Source: UBA5543 sp964464965
GTDB lineage: Bacteria > Bacteroidota > Bacteroidia > Chitinophagales > Chitinophagaceae
Length of the DNA: 64,000 bases
NCBI GenBank assembly: GCA_964464965.1
Contig: CAYXHM010000002.1
Location: forward strand, 124,001-188,000
Direction of reading: 5' to 3'
The position numbers were made by a program, and so were the translations under genes. Of the stretch, positions 15,087-24,976 are shown piece by piece (the stretch's first letter is position 1; every line of letters starts with the position of its first letter). Under the pieces are notes generated by a model. That model saw only the letters and a program-made list of their open reading frames with translations, made no database searches and was not told where the DNA came from.

Positions 15087-18000
15087 TTATCTTGAGAGAA
15101 CAAACCTGACATGGCTTGTTTCGTTTTCTACAGTAATATTAACCGTGTACACACCGTTTGCCATCGCATCGTCTAATCTTACAGGCAGGTTTACAGCACT
15201 GTTACCCGCTTTATAGCTTTGCAGGTAAACCTGCTGGCCTACAGCGTTGACAATAGAAACCTTCACATCTTTACCTGCTAAAGACTTTCTGAGCTGGCCT
15301 GATATCGTGAACTGGCCTGCATTCGGGTTAGGATAGATCTTAATACCGCTAACTGCATCTTCAAGTTCTCCTATACCTGTAGTTACTACGCGGCTGTTAA
15401 CACGCTCTGAACCCGGCGCAAGACATTCTTCGCTGCTTAACATCTCAACATATATTTTATCGCTGGCGGTCAGGTTTGTAATGTTATGGGTGTTACCTGT
15501 TACCCCTGCCTGAACCATATTATTTCTGTACCATACATATGTAGGGTTGCTACCACCATTAGTTGGCGTTGCAGTGAATGTATAAGAACTACCAGAACCG
15601 TCATACATAATATTCAAATCAACCGAAGCTGAAAGTAATGGATTCACTGTAAATGTGATGTTGTTACTCAGCTCTGGGAATACACAGGTTGCGCTGCTTA
15701 TCAACCGGCAATTCACAATATCACCTGTAACCAGTGTATTTGTCTTCAGTGTTGCCTGCGTTTCGCCGGGCATATCTATCCCATTCAATACCCACTGGAA
15801 TTTAGGCGATGAGCCCGCATTAGTAAACGCAGCTGAAATAGTAACCTGCTCTTTATCACAAACAATATCTCCCGGGTTAGGATTGATAACTATGCTTGAC
15901 CTTGTTGTAGGTATAATGGTCATTTTTATCTTATTGCTGACAGCTGTTTCAGGATTTGGGCATTTCATACTGCTCATCATCTCGCATACAATTTCATCAC
16001 CGTTGAAAAGCATACTTGAAGAAAGTTTATTACTTCCTGAACCTACAGGGCTACCATTAATATACCATGAGTACGCGGGGGTTGTTCCGCCATTTACCGG
16101 TGTTGCGGTAAACTCTACCGGCTGACCGGAACAGTTACTGTTACCAACGTCTGATGTTATGGTTACTGATGCCGGAGATTTTTTGGTCACGTTCATCAGT
16201 ATAGCATTACTATTAACAACTTTAGGTAACGGACATGCAATACTTGATGTCATTTGACAACTAATAACATCCAGCGGTGCAAGTGTACTTGTAGTATATG
16301 TACTGCCCGTAGCTACCTGCACGTAGTTCTTCTTCCATATGTATGTAGGCGAGCCACCGTTTACAGGAGTAGGAGTAAAGGTTACCGATTCACCTTCGCA
16401 AATGTCATTTTTATCTTCGGCAATGGTTACCTGTGGTACCTCCAGCTTATTCACAGTCAGTTTCACTTCATTTGAGGTAACTGAAGGTGTACAATCTCCC
16501 GTAATAATACAGCGGTACAGATAGCCATCCATTGCTACATTTACAGCACTTATCATTAACGTGTGCTTGTCCACATCACTATAAATGCCCGAATTAGACA
16601 GGTTATTCCATCCGGAACCGGTATTTTCCTGCCATTGATAACTAATATTTGTTCCGCTTGCAGCAACACTGAATTTTACATTTGTTGCCTGATCACAACG
16701 AACTACATTAAGAGGCTGAATATCTATCGTAGGTACTCCTTTTACATGCAGGAGAGAAGCTGGTGTTTTTTTAGTATTACATGCACCGGTCACCTCGCAA
16801 TAGTAAGTAACCAAGTGAATGTTATTAGGTATTGATAATCCGTTTATAGTCAGCGTATTTGTAGTAGCGCCACTATAAGCACCGCCATCTGTTACCAGTG
16901 AAAAACCACCGGACCCACCGCCTACATTCTCATACCATTTGTATGTCAAATCACTTCCCGTAGCAGTTACGGTGAAACTTGTAGAACCTCCGTTGCAAAT
17001 TGTACCGCCCGATGCAGGATTTGATGTTATTGCCGTTGGTATTTTAACCGTCAGTTTTGCGACATCGCTTGTATCAGCAGGAGCACATGCACCATTTACT
17101 ATACAACGATAAAGTTCACCATCGTTTGAAGCACTAACGCCTGCTACACTAAGATGAAAGGTTGATGTTCCTGAATAGATACCGGCGTCGCTCATATTAG
17201 CCCAATTGGTACCACCATCCGTGCTCATTTGCCATTGGAAGGTCAATACATCTCCTTTAGAACCAACCTGGAAATTTGTATTCCCGTCCAGGCAGATTAC
17301 TTTATCACTTGGTTGTATATGTATATCAGGCTTAGTGTATATTTTCAGGTTTACTACGTCAGACATTGTTGCGGGCTTACAATCAGTGTTCAGCACACAA
17401 CGATAAAATTTATATGTTTTATATTCTGCTGCATCTGTAATGTCCAGTGTATTTGTAGTAACATTTGAATGTACTGAACCATTAGTTAAGTTTGTCCAGT
17501 TCACCCCGTCATACGAGCCCTGCCATTGATAAGTTATTGGAACTGCGGCAGTTGCAGACACTGAATAACTGAAGTTTGAATTCAGACAAGGTGTAGCATC
17601 CACAGGCTGTGTTACAATTACAGGAGGTTGTGTTACATACAGTGTAGCTGTGTTGGAAGTTGTTTCTATCGCACAGCCGTTTATAGCTACGCTGCGATAT
17701 ATATAACCATGCAAGCCTGCAGGATTAGTAAATGTGAGTGTATTTGTAGTAGCTCCGCTATATGGACCGCCGTTATTTACCGTATTCCACGTTCCACCAC
17801 CATTTGAAGATACTTCCCACCTGTAAGTCAGGTCATAGCCTGTTGCAGTGATACTCATTGTGCTTACATAACCCGTTCCTGCACAAGCCGTAATATTATC
17901 CGGATGGTCAGTAATAGTAGCTACTGCGCCTAATATTAATTTTGCTGCATCTGTTGTTACAGGCGGAGCACATGTACCACTAATCATACAACGGTACTGA

Positions 18001-19187
18001 TTACCATTCATCGTTCCGGGTATGCCTGTTAATGTTAAAGTAGTAGTTGTAGTGCCTGAATAGATTGCATTATTATTAACATTAGCCCAGTTGGTGCCAC
18101 CGTCTGTACTTTCCTGCCATTGATAAGCAACACCCGTACCATCGCCTGCACATGTAAAGGTTGCATCCCCTGTGGCGCAGAAGGTAAAGTCGTCAGGGCT
18201 GGATAGTACTTCCGGTACTTCCCTTACTGTCAATAATGCATCTCCTGTTGTTACTGCAGGGTTACATGTACCGGATACTTTACAACGGTACAGGTTATCA
18301 TTCATTGAATAAGTAATATTGGTAATGTTCAGGGTTGATGTTGTAGCATTGCTATAAACTCCACCATTGGCAACATTGTGCCAACTTGTACCTGCATCTG
18401 GACTATACTGCCACTGGTAGGTTAGTCCGGTGCCTGTGGCGGTACATGTAAATGTTGTATTATCTGTAGGACAAACTGTTTTAGCTACGGGGTCTGAAGT
18501 TACCGCGGGTATTGTATTAAAAAACAATATAGCTGCGTTTGTATTTACTGTAGTTGCACCGCATGATGAAACCTGGCAACGATACTGATAACCATGAATA
18601 TTACCGGGTGCTGTAAGTTTTAATGTAGCGGTAGTAACATCGCTATATATTCCGCCGTTTGTAAGATTGGTAAACATGGCCCCGCCATTTGTACTCACCT
18701 GCCACTGGTAGGTAAGCGAAATCCCTTCAGCAGTAGTACTGAATGTTGCGTCTGCACCTGGACAGATAGTAGTGGTGGCAGGATGTGCCTTAACTACTGG
18801 AGGTGGGTTAACAATTAACTTAGCGGCCTTTGATGTAGCATTCGGGGTTGAAGTACCGGTTGCAACACAGCGATACTGGTAATTATTCATACCAGTTGTA
18901 ACTGCTGTTAATGTCAGCGACGTGGTAGTTGCACCGGAATAGACACCACCGTTAGCGATATTACTCCACGTACTGCCACCATTGGTACTTTCTTCCCATT
19001 GATAGGCATTAGCATCTTTAGCTGTTATGGTAAAAACAGCATTGCCTGCAGCACATACAGCTACGTCTGCAGGTTCACCGGTAATACTTGGGGCCTGGGC
19101 ATAAGCTTTTGCACTGAAAAGTAATGTCAAAGCCAGAAAGATAGGGAAATACAGTATCCTGTTAAATGATGTAACGTTCGTTCGCAT
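15087..19187 (-). CDS. Giant secreted Ig-like repeat protein with T9SS sorting domain
   Basis: A 1366-residue protein. A signal peptide ends near SAKAYAQA. Nine Ig-like repeats of about 97 residues follow. Each has an early Cys, a YQWQ-type core, a GGxYSxxTTxxL turn and a late YRC, so each probably has one disulfide. Then come four shorter repeats of about 90 residues marked by FTPTPVNGG and a Y-x-W core. A C-terminal T9SS type A domain (IKIYPNPNAGQFTISG onward) ends the protein. It should be secreted through the T9SS and attached to the surface, as an adhesin or matrix component. No catalytic domain is seen. The repeats are diverged, so no recent expansion is evident. It is monocistronic, with its own promoter and terminator. 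Confidence 0.9.
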   Translation of the reverse strand: MRTNVTSFNRILYFPIFLALTLLFSAKAYAQAPSITGEPADVAVCAAGNAVFTITAKDANAYQWEESTNGGSTWSNIANGGVYSGATTTSLTLTAVTTGMNNYQYRCVATGTSTPNATSKAAKLIVNPPPVVKAHPATTTICPGADATFSTTAEGISLTYQWQVSTNGGAMFTNLTNGGIYSDVTTATLKLTAPGNIHGYQYRCQVSSCGATTVNTNAAILFFNTIPAVTSDPVAKTVCPTDNTTFTCTATGTGLTYQWQYSPDAGTSWHNVANGGVYSNATTSTLNITNITYSMNDNLYRCKVSGTCNPAVTTGDALLTVREVPEVLSSPDDFTFCATGDATFTCAGDGTGVAYQWQESTDGGTNWANVNNNAIYSGTTTTTLTLTGIPGTMNGNQYRCMISGTCAPPVTTDAAKLILGAVATITDHPDNITACAGTGYVSTMSITATGYDLTYRWEVSSNGGGTWNTVNNGGPYSGATTNTLTFTNPAGLHGYIYRSVAINGCAIETTSNTATLYVTQPPVIVTQPVDATPCLNSNFSYSVSATAAVPITYQWQGSYDGVNWTNLTNGSVHSNVTTNTLDITDAAEYKTYKFYRCVLNTDCKPATMSDVVNLKIYTKPDIHIQPSDKVICLDGNTNFQVGSKGDVLTFQWQMSTDGGTNWANMSDAGIYSGTSTFHLSVAGVSASNDGELYRCIVNGACAPADTSDVAKLTVKIPTAITSNPASGGTICNGGSTSFTVTATGSDLTYKWYENVGGGSGGFSLVTDGGAYSGATTNTLTINGLSIPNNIHLVTYYCEVTGACNTKKTPASLLHVKGVPTIDIQPLNVVRCDQATNVKFSVAASGTNISYQWQENTGSGWNNLSNSGIYSDVDKHTLMISAVNVAMDGYLYRCIITGDCTPSVTSNEVKLTVNKLEVPQVTIAEDKNDICEGESVTFTPTPVNGGSPTYIWKKNYVQVATGSTYTTSTLAPLDVISCQMTSSIACPLPKVVNSNAILMNVTKKSPASVTITSDVGNSNCSGQPVEFTATPVNGGTTPAYSWYINGSPVGSGSNKLSSSMLFNGDEIVCEMMSSMKCPNPETAVSNKIKMTIIPTTRSSIVINPNPGDIVCDKEQVTISAAFTNAGSSPKFQWVLNGIDMPGETQATLKTNTLVTGDIVNCRLISSATCVFPELSNNITFTVNPLLSASVDLNIMYDGSGSSYTFTATPTNGGSNPTYVWYRNNMVQAGVTGNTHNITNLTASDKIYVEMLSSEECLAPGSERVNSRVVTTGIGELEDAVSGIKIYPNPNAGQFTISGQLRKSLAGKDVKVSIVNAVGQQVYLQSYKAGNSAVNLPVRLDDAMANGVYTVNITVENETSHVRFVLSR

Positions 19188-19222
19188 ACTAAATTGATTT
19201 ATAAGTTTTTAATTTTCGCGTG

Positions 19223-19255
19223 CAAAGCTATGCAATTAAGCATATCTTTAACAAA
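19223..19255 (-). promoter_or_regulatory. Promoter of the Ig-repeat protein gene
   Basis: On the minus strand TTTG (19252-19255), 21 bases, then TAGCTTTG (19223-19230). This is a full match to the Bacteroidota promoter, 36 bases before the ATG. Confidence 0.65.
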
Positions 19256-19433
19256 TATTATATACAACAATATTTAATGATTAACAAAATATGTACATCT
19301 TTCATTAAAATATGGGCTGAAAGTTTATACATTATTTTTTCCACAGACAGTCAAAACACATACCAATGTTAGGACTAAAACTGTTTTTAATCTAATTTTA
19401 ATGTAATTGTCATGTAAATTATTAATAGGCTTA

Positions 19434-20975
19434 TTAACCACCCCAACCTTCCCTATCCAGGCTACGGTATTGTATGGCTTCAGCAAGGTGCTCAGGTTTT
19501 ATATCATCACTTCCTTCCAGGTCGGCAATGGTGCGCGATACTTTCAATATTCTATCGTAGGCCCGTGCAGACAGGTTTAGCTTGTCCATAGCTGCTTTTA
19601 GTAAAGTCTGCCCTATCGGGCTGATGGTGCATATCTGTTTGAGCAGCTTACTGCTCATCTGTGCATTACTGTATGTACCCGGGTGCGCTTCAAATCTTTT
19701 AGCCTGCACTTCCCTGGCCTGTATCACGCGGGTGCGCACAGCATCGCTGTTTTCAGATGTTTTTTCAGAAGACAACTCATTAAAAGAAACCGGGGTTACT
19801 TCCACATGCAAGTCTATACGATCCAGCAAGGGGCCCGATACTTTGTTCAGGTAACGCTGTACCATTTGCGCAGAGCAGGTACATTCCTTTTCAGGATGGT
19901 TAAAATATCCGCAGGGGCAGGGATTCATGCTTGCTATCAGCATAAAGCTGGCGGGGAAATCTATGCTTACTTTTGCCCTTGATATAGATACCCTGCGTTC
20001 TTCCATTGGCTGGCGCATTACTTCCAGTACCGTGCGTTTAAATTCAGGCAATTCATCCAGGAAAAGCACCCCATTGTGCGCCAGCGATATTTCTCCCGGC
20101 TGCGGGTTACCACCCCCACCTACAAGCGCTACATCACTAATAGTGTGGTGTGGTGAACGGAAGGGCCGGCGCGCTATAAGCGAACTGCTACCCGGCAGTT
20201 TGCCCGCAACGGAATGTACCTTGGTGGTTTCCAGTGCCTCATGCAGTGTCAAAGGCGGTAATATAGTAGGCAAGCGTTTGGCCAGCATGGTTTTGCCGGC
20301 ACCCGGCGGACCTATGAGTATGGCATTATGCCCGCCTGCGGCCGCTATTTCAAGGGCACGTTTCACATTCTCCTGACCCTTTACATCATTAAAGTCAAAT
20401 TCAAAATCGTACTGTGCGTCAAAAAACTCTTCACGTGTGTTTACAACTACAGGTTCGGGCCTTGCTTTGCCTGTAAAGAAATCAACTACCTGGCCCAGGC
20501 TTTCCATTCCATATACATCCAGGTTGTTTACCAATGCGGCCTCCCTTGCGTTTTGCTTAGGCACTATCAGCCCCTTAAACTTTTCCGCCCTGGCTTGTAT
20601 CGCTATGGGCAATGCACCTTTTATAGGTTGCAGCGTGCCGTCCAGCGATAGTTCGCCCATCAGTATATATTTATCCAGGTCTCCGTATGGGAGTTGCCCG
20701 GTAGCGGCCAGCCAGCCTATAGCTATAGGCAGGTCATATGCCGCACCTGCTTTTTTTATATCAGCCGGTGCCATGTTTACCACAATGCGCGCGCGGGGTT
20801 TATCAAGATTGGTATTTTTTAATGCAGATATAATACGCTCAATACTCTCCTTTACAGCACTGTCCGGCAGGCCAACGATGATGTATTCAGGTTTACCACC
20901 GGGCGTATCTACTTCAATTGTAATGGTGAGTGCATCTACGCCATATACGGCGCTTCCAAATACTTTAACTAACAT
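19434..20975 (-). CDS. YifB/ComM-family Mg-chelatase-like AAA+ ATPase
   Basis: A 513-residue protein with three family parts. An N-terminal Lon-protease-like domain comes first (VEVDTPGGKPEY region to MGELSLDGTLQPIKGALP). A central AAA+ domain follows, with Walker A GPPGAGKTMLAKRLPTILPP and Walker B VLFLDELPEF. A C-terminal magnesium-chelatase-like domain ends it (NLSARAYDRILKVSRTIADL). A Cys-rich insert (MNPCPCGYFNHPEKECTC) is typical. The family includes ComM, a helicase that promotes branch migration during natural transformation. ATG start. Confidence 0.93.
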   Translation of the reverse strand: MLVKVFGSAVYGVDALTITIEVDTPGGKPEYIIVGLPDSAVKESIERIISALKNTNLDKPRARIVVNMAPADIKKAGAAYDLPIAIGWLAATGQLPYGDLDKYILMGELSLDGTLQPIKGALPIAIQARAEKFKGLIVPKQNAREAALVNNLDVYGMESLGQVVDFFTGKARPEPVVVNTREEFFDAQYDFEFDFNDVKGQENVKRALEIAAAGGHNAILIGPPGAGKTMLAKRLPTILPPLTLHEALETTKVHSVAGKLPGSSSLIARRPFRSPHHTISDVALVGGGGNPQPGEISLAHNGVLFLDELPEFKRTVLEVMRQPMEERRVSISRAKVSIDFPASFMLIASMNPCPCGYFNHPEKECTCSAQMVQRYLNKVSGPLLDRIDLHVEVTPVSFNELSSEKTSENSDAVRTRVIQAREVQAKRFEAHPGTYSNAQMSSKLLKQICTISPIGQTLLKAAMDKLNLSARAYDRILKVSRTIADLEGSDDIKPEHLAEAIQYRSLDREGWGG

Positions 20976-21138
20976 GGTTGCAGAATAATAAGGCTGAAAC
21001 TACGAAAACAAACAATAGCACTGAAATATGTTAGGTTGACAACCAGTATTATTACCGGTTTATTAAATATATAAATCAATATTTTTTAGACATGGATCAC
21101 GAAAATTCTGTTAATACCAAAACCCGAAGGTCATGTTA

Positions 21139-21170
21139 TTGTCGATTTTGCTAAAAATTTCTTAGTTTAG
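21139..21170 (+). promoter_or_regulatory. Probable promoter of the L,D-transpeptidase-fold gene
   Basis: TTG at 21139-21141, 21 bases, then TAGTTTAG at 21163-21170. The -7 matches seven of eight positions. The ATG is 30 bases downstream. Confidence 0.45.
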
Positions 21171-21200
21171 TACGTTACAGAAAAGATTATCCCGAGGAAG

Positions 21201-21926
21201 ATGTACAAAAAAATTACAAGCAGGTTGTTTATACCCATGCTGGTAATGGTGTGTTTGCTGTTACCCATGGGTGCTGTTTATGCTCAGAATTTTACGCAGG
21301 ACGCAAAACCTATTGAGCGGCCTAAAGATGTAAAAGTCATACGCGAGTATGAAGATGGGAAGGGCAATATTGTGCGGGAATTGCAATACAAGCACGGCTC
21401 TATGATCGTAACTGAAACCGTGATATTTCCAAAGCCGCAAAAGATATCCGTCAATATGCCTATTAAGGCGGATACACTTAATAAAGATTCGCTCATTATA
21501 TATGTAGATAAGTCGCACTATTCCGTAATGGTATTTTACAAGCGCAGGTGCATACGTAAGTACAGGGCTGTTTTCGGCCCCAACCCAAAATTGAATAAAC
21601 AAATGGAAGGGGATAGAAATACGCCAGAGGGATGGTTTACTATTACCCGTCTTAACCCTAATTCCAAATACAATAAGTTTATGGAACTGAGCTATCCAAA
21701 TGCAGAGTATATGGAAGCTTTCAACCGTATGAAGGAAAGAGGGGTGATACCCAAGAGCGCGCGTATAGGTGGCAACGTGGGCATACATGGCATATGGAAG
21801 AATGGTGATAACATGATAGAACTGGGTGTAGGCTGGACGGATGGCTGCGTAGCCATACGCAATTCTGATATGGATGAGCTATATACGCTTGCGGGCAAAG
21901 GCACCAGGGTATTCATTAAAAAGTAA
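21201..21926 (+). CDS. Exported L,D-transpeptidase-fold (YkuD) protein, YafK-like
   Basis: A 241-residue protein with a signal peptide (PMLVMVCLLLPMGAVYAQ). The YkuD domain occupies the second half. The catalytic region has NVGIHGIWKNGD followed by GWTDGCVAIRNSDMDELY, so Cys and the upstream His are present. Classical L,D-transpeptidases have SHGC; the TDGC form seen here is typical of the YafK/DpaA subgroup. Enzymes of that subgroup can hydrolyse links between peptidoglycan and Braun lipoprotein rather than make cross-links. Periplasmic peptidoglycan remodelling is therefore likely, but the exact reaction is uncertain. Convergent with the LutB-like gene. Confidence 0.85.
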   Translation: MYKKITSRLFIPMLVMVCLLLPMGAVYAQNFTQDAKPIERPKDVKVIREYEDGKGNIVRELQYKHGSMIVTETVIFPKPQKISVNMPIKADTLNKDSLIIYVDKSHYSVMVFYKRRCIRKYRAVFGPNPKLNKQMEGDRNTPEGWFTITRLNPNSKYNKFMELSYPNAEYMEAFNRMKERGVIPKSARIGGNVGIHGIWKNGDNMIELGVGWTDGCVAIRNSDMDELYTLAGKGTRVFIKK

Positions 21927-21934
21927 CAACTATA

Positions 21935-23305
21935 TTATTTCCGGTCTTTCCACAACTGCCCGAAGCTGCGTTGTGGAAACTTTAGTTCAGCCCTTTGCGC
22001 CACCCAGGTATCTTTAAAAAGTTTATTTACAACCTTAGTTTTGGTTTTGCCGTTTGCTATATTCAAAAGCCCGCGGTTCAGCATGGCTAGCTTCCACGCT
22101 TTCCAGGCAATATTCTCCGCCATTGGGCCATGCTTTTCGCTTACTGCAATGTGGCGATTTTCCAGCAGCATTTCGTGGATGTTTATTTTTACAGGGCATA
22201 CATCTGTACAGTTACCGCACAGGCTTGATGCATTGCTCAGGTGTTTAAACTCTTCCATACCCCGCAGGTGCGGCGTAATTACAGAACCGATAGGCCCGCT
22301 GTAGGTAGTGCCATAAGCATGGCCCCCGATGTTTTTATATACCGGGCATACATTCAGGCAGGAACCGCAGCGTATGCAATACATACTCTCCCGCACTTCT
22401 TTGCGCAGCAGGTTGGTACGGCCATTGTCCAGCAATATCACATACATTTCTTCCGGGCCATCTGTTTCTTCTATACTGCGCGGCCCGCTGAAAATAGTAT
22501 TATAAACCGTTACCTGCTGCCCGGTACCATAGGTGGCCAGCAGCGGCCAGAACAGCGCCAGGTCTGCGATGGAAGGCAGTATTTTTTCTATGCCGACTAT
22601 GGCTATCATAGTACCCGGAAATGCTGTGGACAGGCGTGCGTTCCCTTCATTTTCACTCACGCATACAGAGCCTGTGTCGGCTATAAGAAAATTGCCGCCA
22701 GTTATGCCTACCTGCGATGTGGTATATTTCCCACGCAGCTTTTCGCGCGCTACCTGTGTCAGTTCTGTGGGTGTCAGGTTTGGCTCGGTGCCCAGCTTTT
22801 CATGAAAGAGCTTTGCAACATCTTCTTTGCTTTTGTGCATTGCCGGTGTTACAATATGGTATGGTGCCTCACCATCCAGTTGTTGTATATATTCACCAAG
22901 GTCCGTCTCTACAGATTCTATATTATGTTTTGCCAGGAAGTCATTCAGGTGTATTTCTTCTGTCACCATCGACTTTGATTTTACCACCTGACTTGTATTC
23001 TTTTCCTTACATATTTTCAGGATGGCATCCAGCGCTTCGTCAGCATTCTCAGCCCATATCACCTTACCGCCCCTAGCCATAAAATTCGTTTCAAACATCT
23101 CAAGGTGCTTGTCCAGGTGCTCTATAGCTTTCCATTTAATATTCTTTGCACGTTGGCGCGCAAGGTCAAGGTTGGCATACTGTTCCTTGCCCTTTATTAC
23201 AGCGGCAGCGTATTTATCAATATTAAAACTGATTTTACGTTTATGCTCCAGGTCGGCAGCCTTCACGCTGCTTTTGGCTATAAAAATGGAAAGATTATCA
23301 CTCAT
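21935..23305 (-). CDS. LutB-like iron-sulfur protein (lactate utilisation family)
   Basis: A 456-residue protein with an N-terminal LUD domain and two 4Fe-4S motifs near the C-terminus: CIRCGSCLNVCPVY and CGNCTDVCPVKI. This is the LutB/YkgF layout. LutB works with LutA and LutC to oxidise L-lactate to pyruvate and pass electrons on. Neither partner is adjacent: the genes on both sides belong to other families. They may be encoded elsewhere. The ATG is preceded 7 bases away by TACTTTTG, a -7-like sequence too close for a normal leader. Confidence 0.87.
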   Translation of the reverse strand: MSDNLSIFIAKSSVKAADLEHKRKISFNIDKYAAAVIKGKEQYANLDLARQRAKNIKWKAIEHLDKHLEMFETNFMARGGKVIWAENADEALDAILKICKEKNTSQVVKSKSMVTEEIHLNDFLAKHNIESVETDLGEYIQQLDGEAPYHIVTPAMHKSKEDVAKLFHEKLGTEPNLTPTELTQVAREKLRGKYTTSQVGITGGNFLIADTGSVCVSENEGNARLSTAFPGTMIAIVGIEKILPSIADLALFWPLLATYGTGQQVTVYNTIFSGPRSIEETDGPEEMYVILLDNGRTNLLRKEVRESMYCIRCGSCLNVCPVYKNIGGHAYGTTYSGPIGSVITPHLRGMEEFKHLSNASSLCGNCTDVCPVKINIHEMLLENRHIAVSEKHGPMAENIAWKAWKLAMLNRGLLNIANGKTKTKVVNKLFKDTWVAQRAELKFPQRSFGQLWKDRK

Positions 23306-23428
23306 CGGTTACAAAAGTATAAACTAAACTGTGTAGAAAAGAATATCAGATTGAACTAACACGAAACTGTGATATATGTTTGGATAAAAAGAAAAGAGCT
23401 ACCTGTTAGGTGACTCCCGGCAAAAAGA

Positions 23429-23857
23429 TTATTTGGTCATTTTAAGGTGAAGACCCATTGAACTTTTCATATCAATGGCAGATGCGGTCATTTCATTGAT
23501 TGTCCATGTACCTCCGCCGGACAGTACGTTAAAATTCCCCCCGGTCTTTGTAAAGGCTATATTTTTATCATTGTTAGACAATACGTAAGTAGCATCTTCT
23601 GTTTGATGCGATGTACCATCAAACGTAATGTCAAAGTGTACTGTACCACCTGTAGCAGAGTTTGCAGTAGCTTTATACGTACCCGCCATTGGGCTTGAAA
23701 TTGTAGTTCCATCATATATTGCCAGTTTCCAGTCGCCATTTACAGCATTTGTATTACTTGGCTGATTGATTGTTTTTTGTGGCTCGGCCTCTGTTTCTTT
23801 TTTACAGGAAGTAGCTATACATCCTATCAATCCTAATATTATTATTATCCTTTTCAT
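23429..23857 (-). CDS. Small lipocalin-like lipoprotein
   Basis: From the ATG at 23857 the protein has 142 residues. A TTG seven codons earlier is less likely because the ATG places the signal directly at the N-terminus: MKRIIIILGLIGCIATSC with a lipobox. The mature part starts KKETEAEP and continues with a beta-rich body (GDWKLAIYDGT, TVHFDITFDG, GGTWTINEMTASAIDM), resembling small lipocalin-like domains of Bacteroidota lipoproteins. Function unknown. Transcribed alone. Confidence 0.75.
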   Translation of the reverse strand: MKRIIIILGLIGCIATSCKKETEAEPQKTINQPSNTNAVNGDWKLAIYDGTTISSPMAGTYKATANSATGGTVHFDITFDGTSHQTEDATYVLSNNDKNIAFTKTGGNFNVLSGGGTWTINEMTASAIDMKSSMGLHLKMTK

Positions 23858-24007
23858 AAATTGATTTTCAGGAAGCAAAAATACCTTAAAGCGTTGTTCT
23901 GCTTCTACGTACTGGTGGGTATATTCGCTTTCATTTAATATGCAATCCTATACGATATGTACAGAAATGCCGCTTGTATGTGTAGATAAGGCATAACTTT
24001 ACAGCCT

Positions 24008-24976
24008 ATGTTTTCAGCAGAAGAAATAAGCAAGCAGGCATTGTCCACCATTGCCATACAGGCAGAAGCGATAGCGGCACTTAAAAACTATGTGAACCAT
24101 GTGTTTACCGACGTGGTGAAACTGATACATAATGCCAAAGGCCGAGTGGTGATAACCGGCATCGGAAAAAGTGCGGTTATCGCTCAAAAAATGGTGGCAA
24201 CCTTCAACTCAACAGGTACCCCTGCACTCTTCATGCACGCTGCCGATGCTATACATGGCGACCTGGGTATGATACAGCCGGACGATGTGGTAATCATTAT
24301 TTCAAAAAGCGGTTCCAGCCCCGAAATAAAGGTGCTGATACCTTTCATAAAAAACTTTGGCAACCCGGTAGTGGCTATATGCGGGAGTGAGCAGTCTTAC
24401 TTGGCGACTAATGCGGACTACCTGATAAACACAACAGTAGAAAAGGAAGCCTGCCCCAACAACCTGGCTCCTACTACCAGCACCACTGCACAAATTGTAA
24501 TGGGCGATGCACTCGCGGTTTGCCTGCTGAACCTGAAAGGATTTACAGCAGAAGACTTTGCCCGCTTCCACCCCGGCGGGGCATTGGGCAAACGCCTGTA
24601 CCTGCGTGTGGGGGACCTGAGTAAGCAAAACCTGGTACCGCGTGTTGCTGCCGATGCTACACTAAAAGAGGTCATCTACGAGATATCCAGCAAACGCCTG
24701 GGCGCGACTGCTGTTACAGACGAGCATGGGCACTTGCTGGGCATAGTAACTGATGGCGATATACGCCGCATGCTAGAGAAACATGACAACACATCTGTAC
24801 TCCGCGCAAAAGACATCCTTTCAGCATCCCCAAAAACGATAGATGAACAGGAACTTGCCGTAGCTGCGCTGGAACTGATACGCACACATAATATATCTCA
24901 ACTGGTAGTGACCAATGGCGGAATATATTCGGGCTTTGTACACCTGCACGACCTGGTGCGCGAGGGGCTGATTTAA
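24008..24976 (+). CDS. kdsD: D-arabinose 5-phosphate isomerase (KdsD/KpsF family)
   Basis: A 322-residue enzyme with an N-terminal SIS domain and two C-terminal CBS domains. Key blocks are VVITGIGKSAVIAQKMVATF, HAADAIHGDLGMIQPDDVV, SKSGSSPEIKVL and TTSTTAQIVMGDALAVCLL in the isomerase. LGATAVTDEHGHLLGIVTDG is in the first CBS. It converts ribulose 5-phosphate to arabinose 5-phosphate, the first step to Kdo for the lipopolysaccharide core. The stop overlaps the convergent PagL-like gene by 4 bases. Both products concern lipopolysaccharide, though they are transcribed in opposite directions. Confidence 0.93.
   Translation: MFSAEEISKQALSTIAIQAEAIAALKNYVNHVFTDVVKLIHNAKGRVVITGIGKSAVIAQKMVATFNSTGTPALFMHAADAIHGDLGMIQPDDVVIIISKSGSSPEIKVLIPFIKNFGNPVVAICGSEQSYLATNADYLINTTVEKEACPNNLAPTTSTTAQIVMGDALAVCLLNLKGFTAEDFARFHPGGALGKRLYLRVGDLSKQNLVPRVAADATLKEVIYEISSKRLGATAVTDEHGHLLGIVTDGDIRRMLEKHDNTSVLRAKDILSASPKTIDEQELAVAALELIRTHNISQLVVTNGGIYSGFVHLHDLVREGLI

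Noticed and set aside
23974..24001. TTG-17-TAACTTTA as kdsD promoter
   Set aside because: The -7 element would end only 6 bases before the ATG and spacing is short, so support is weak.
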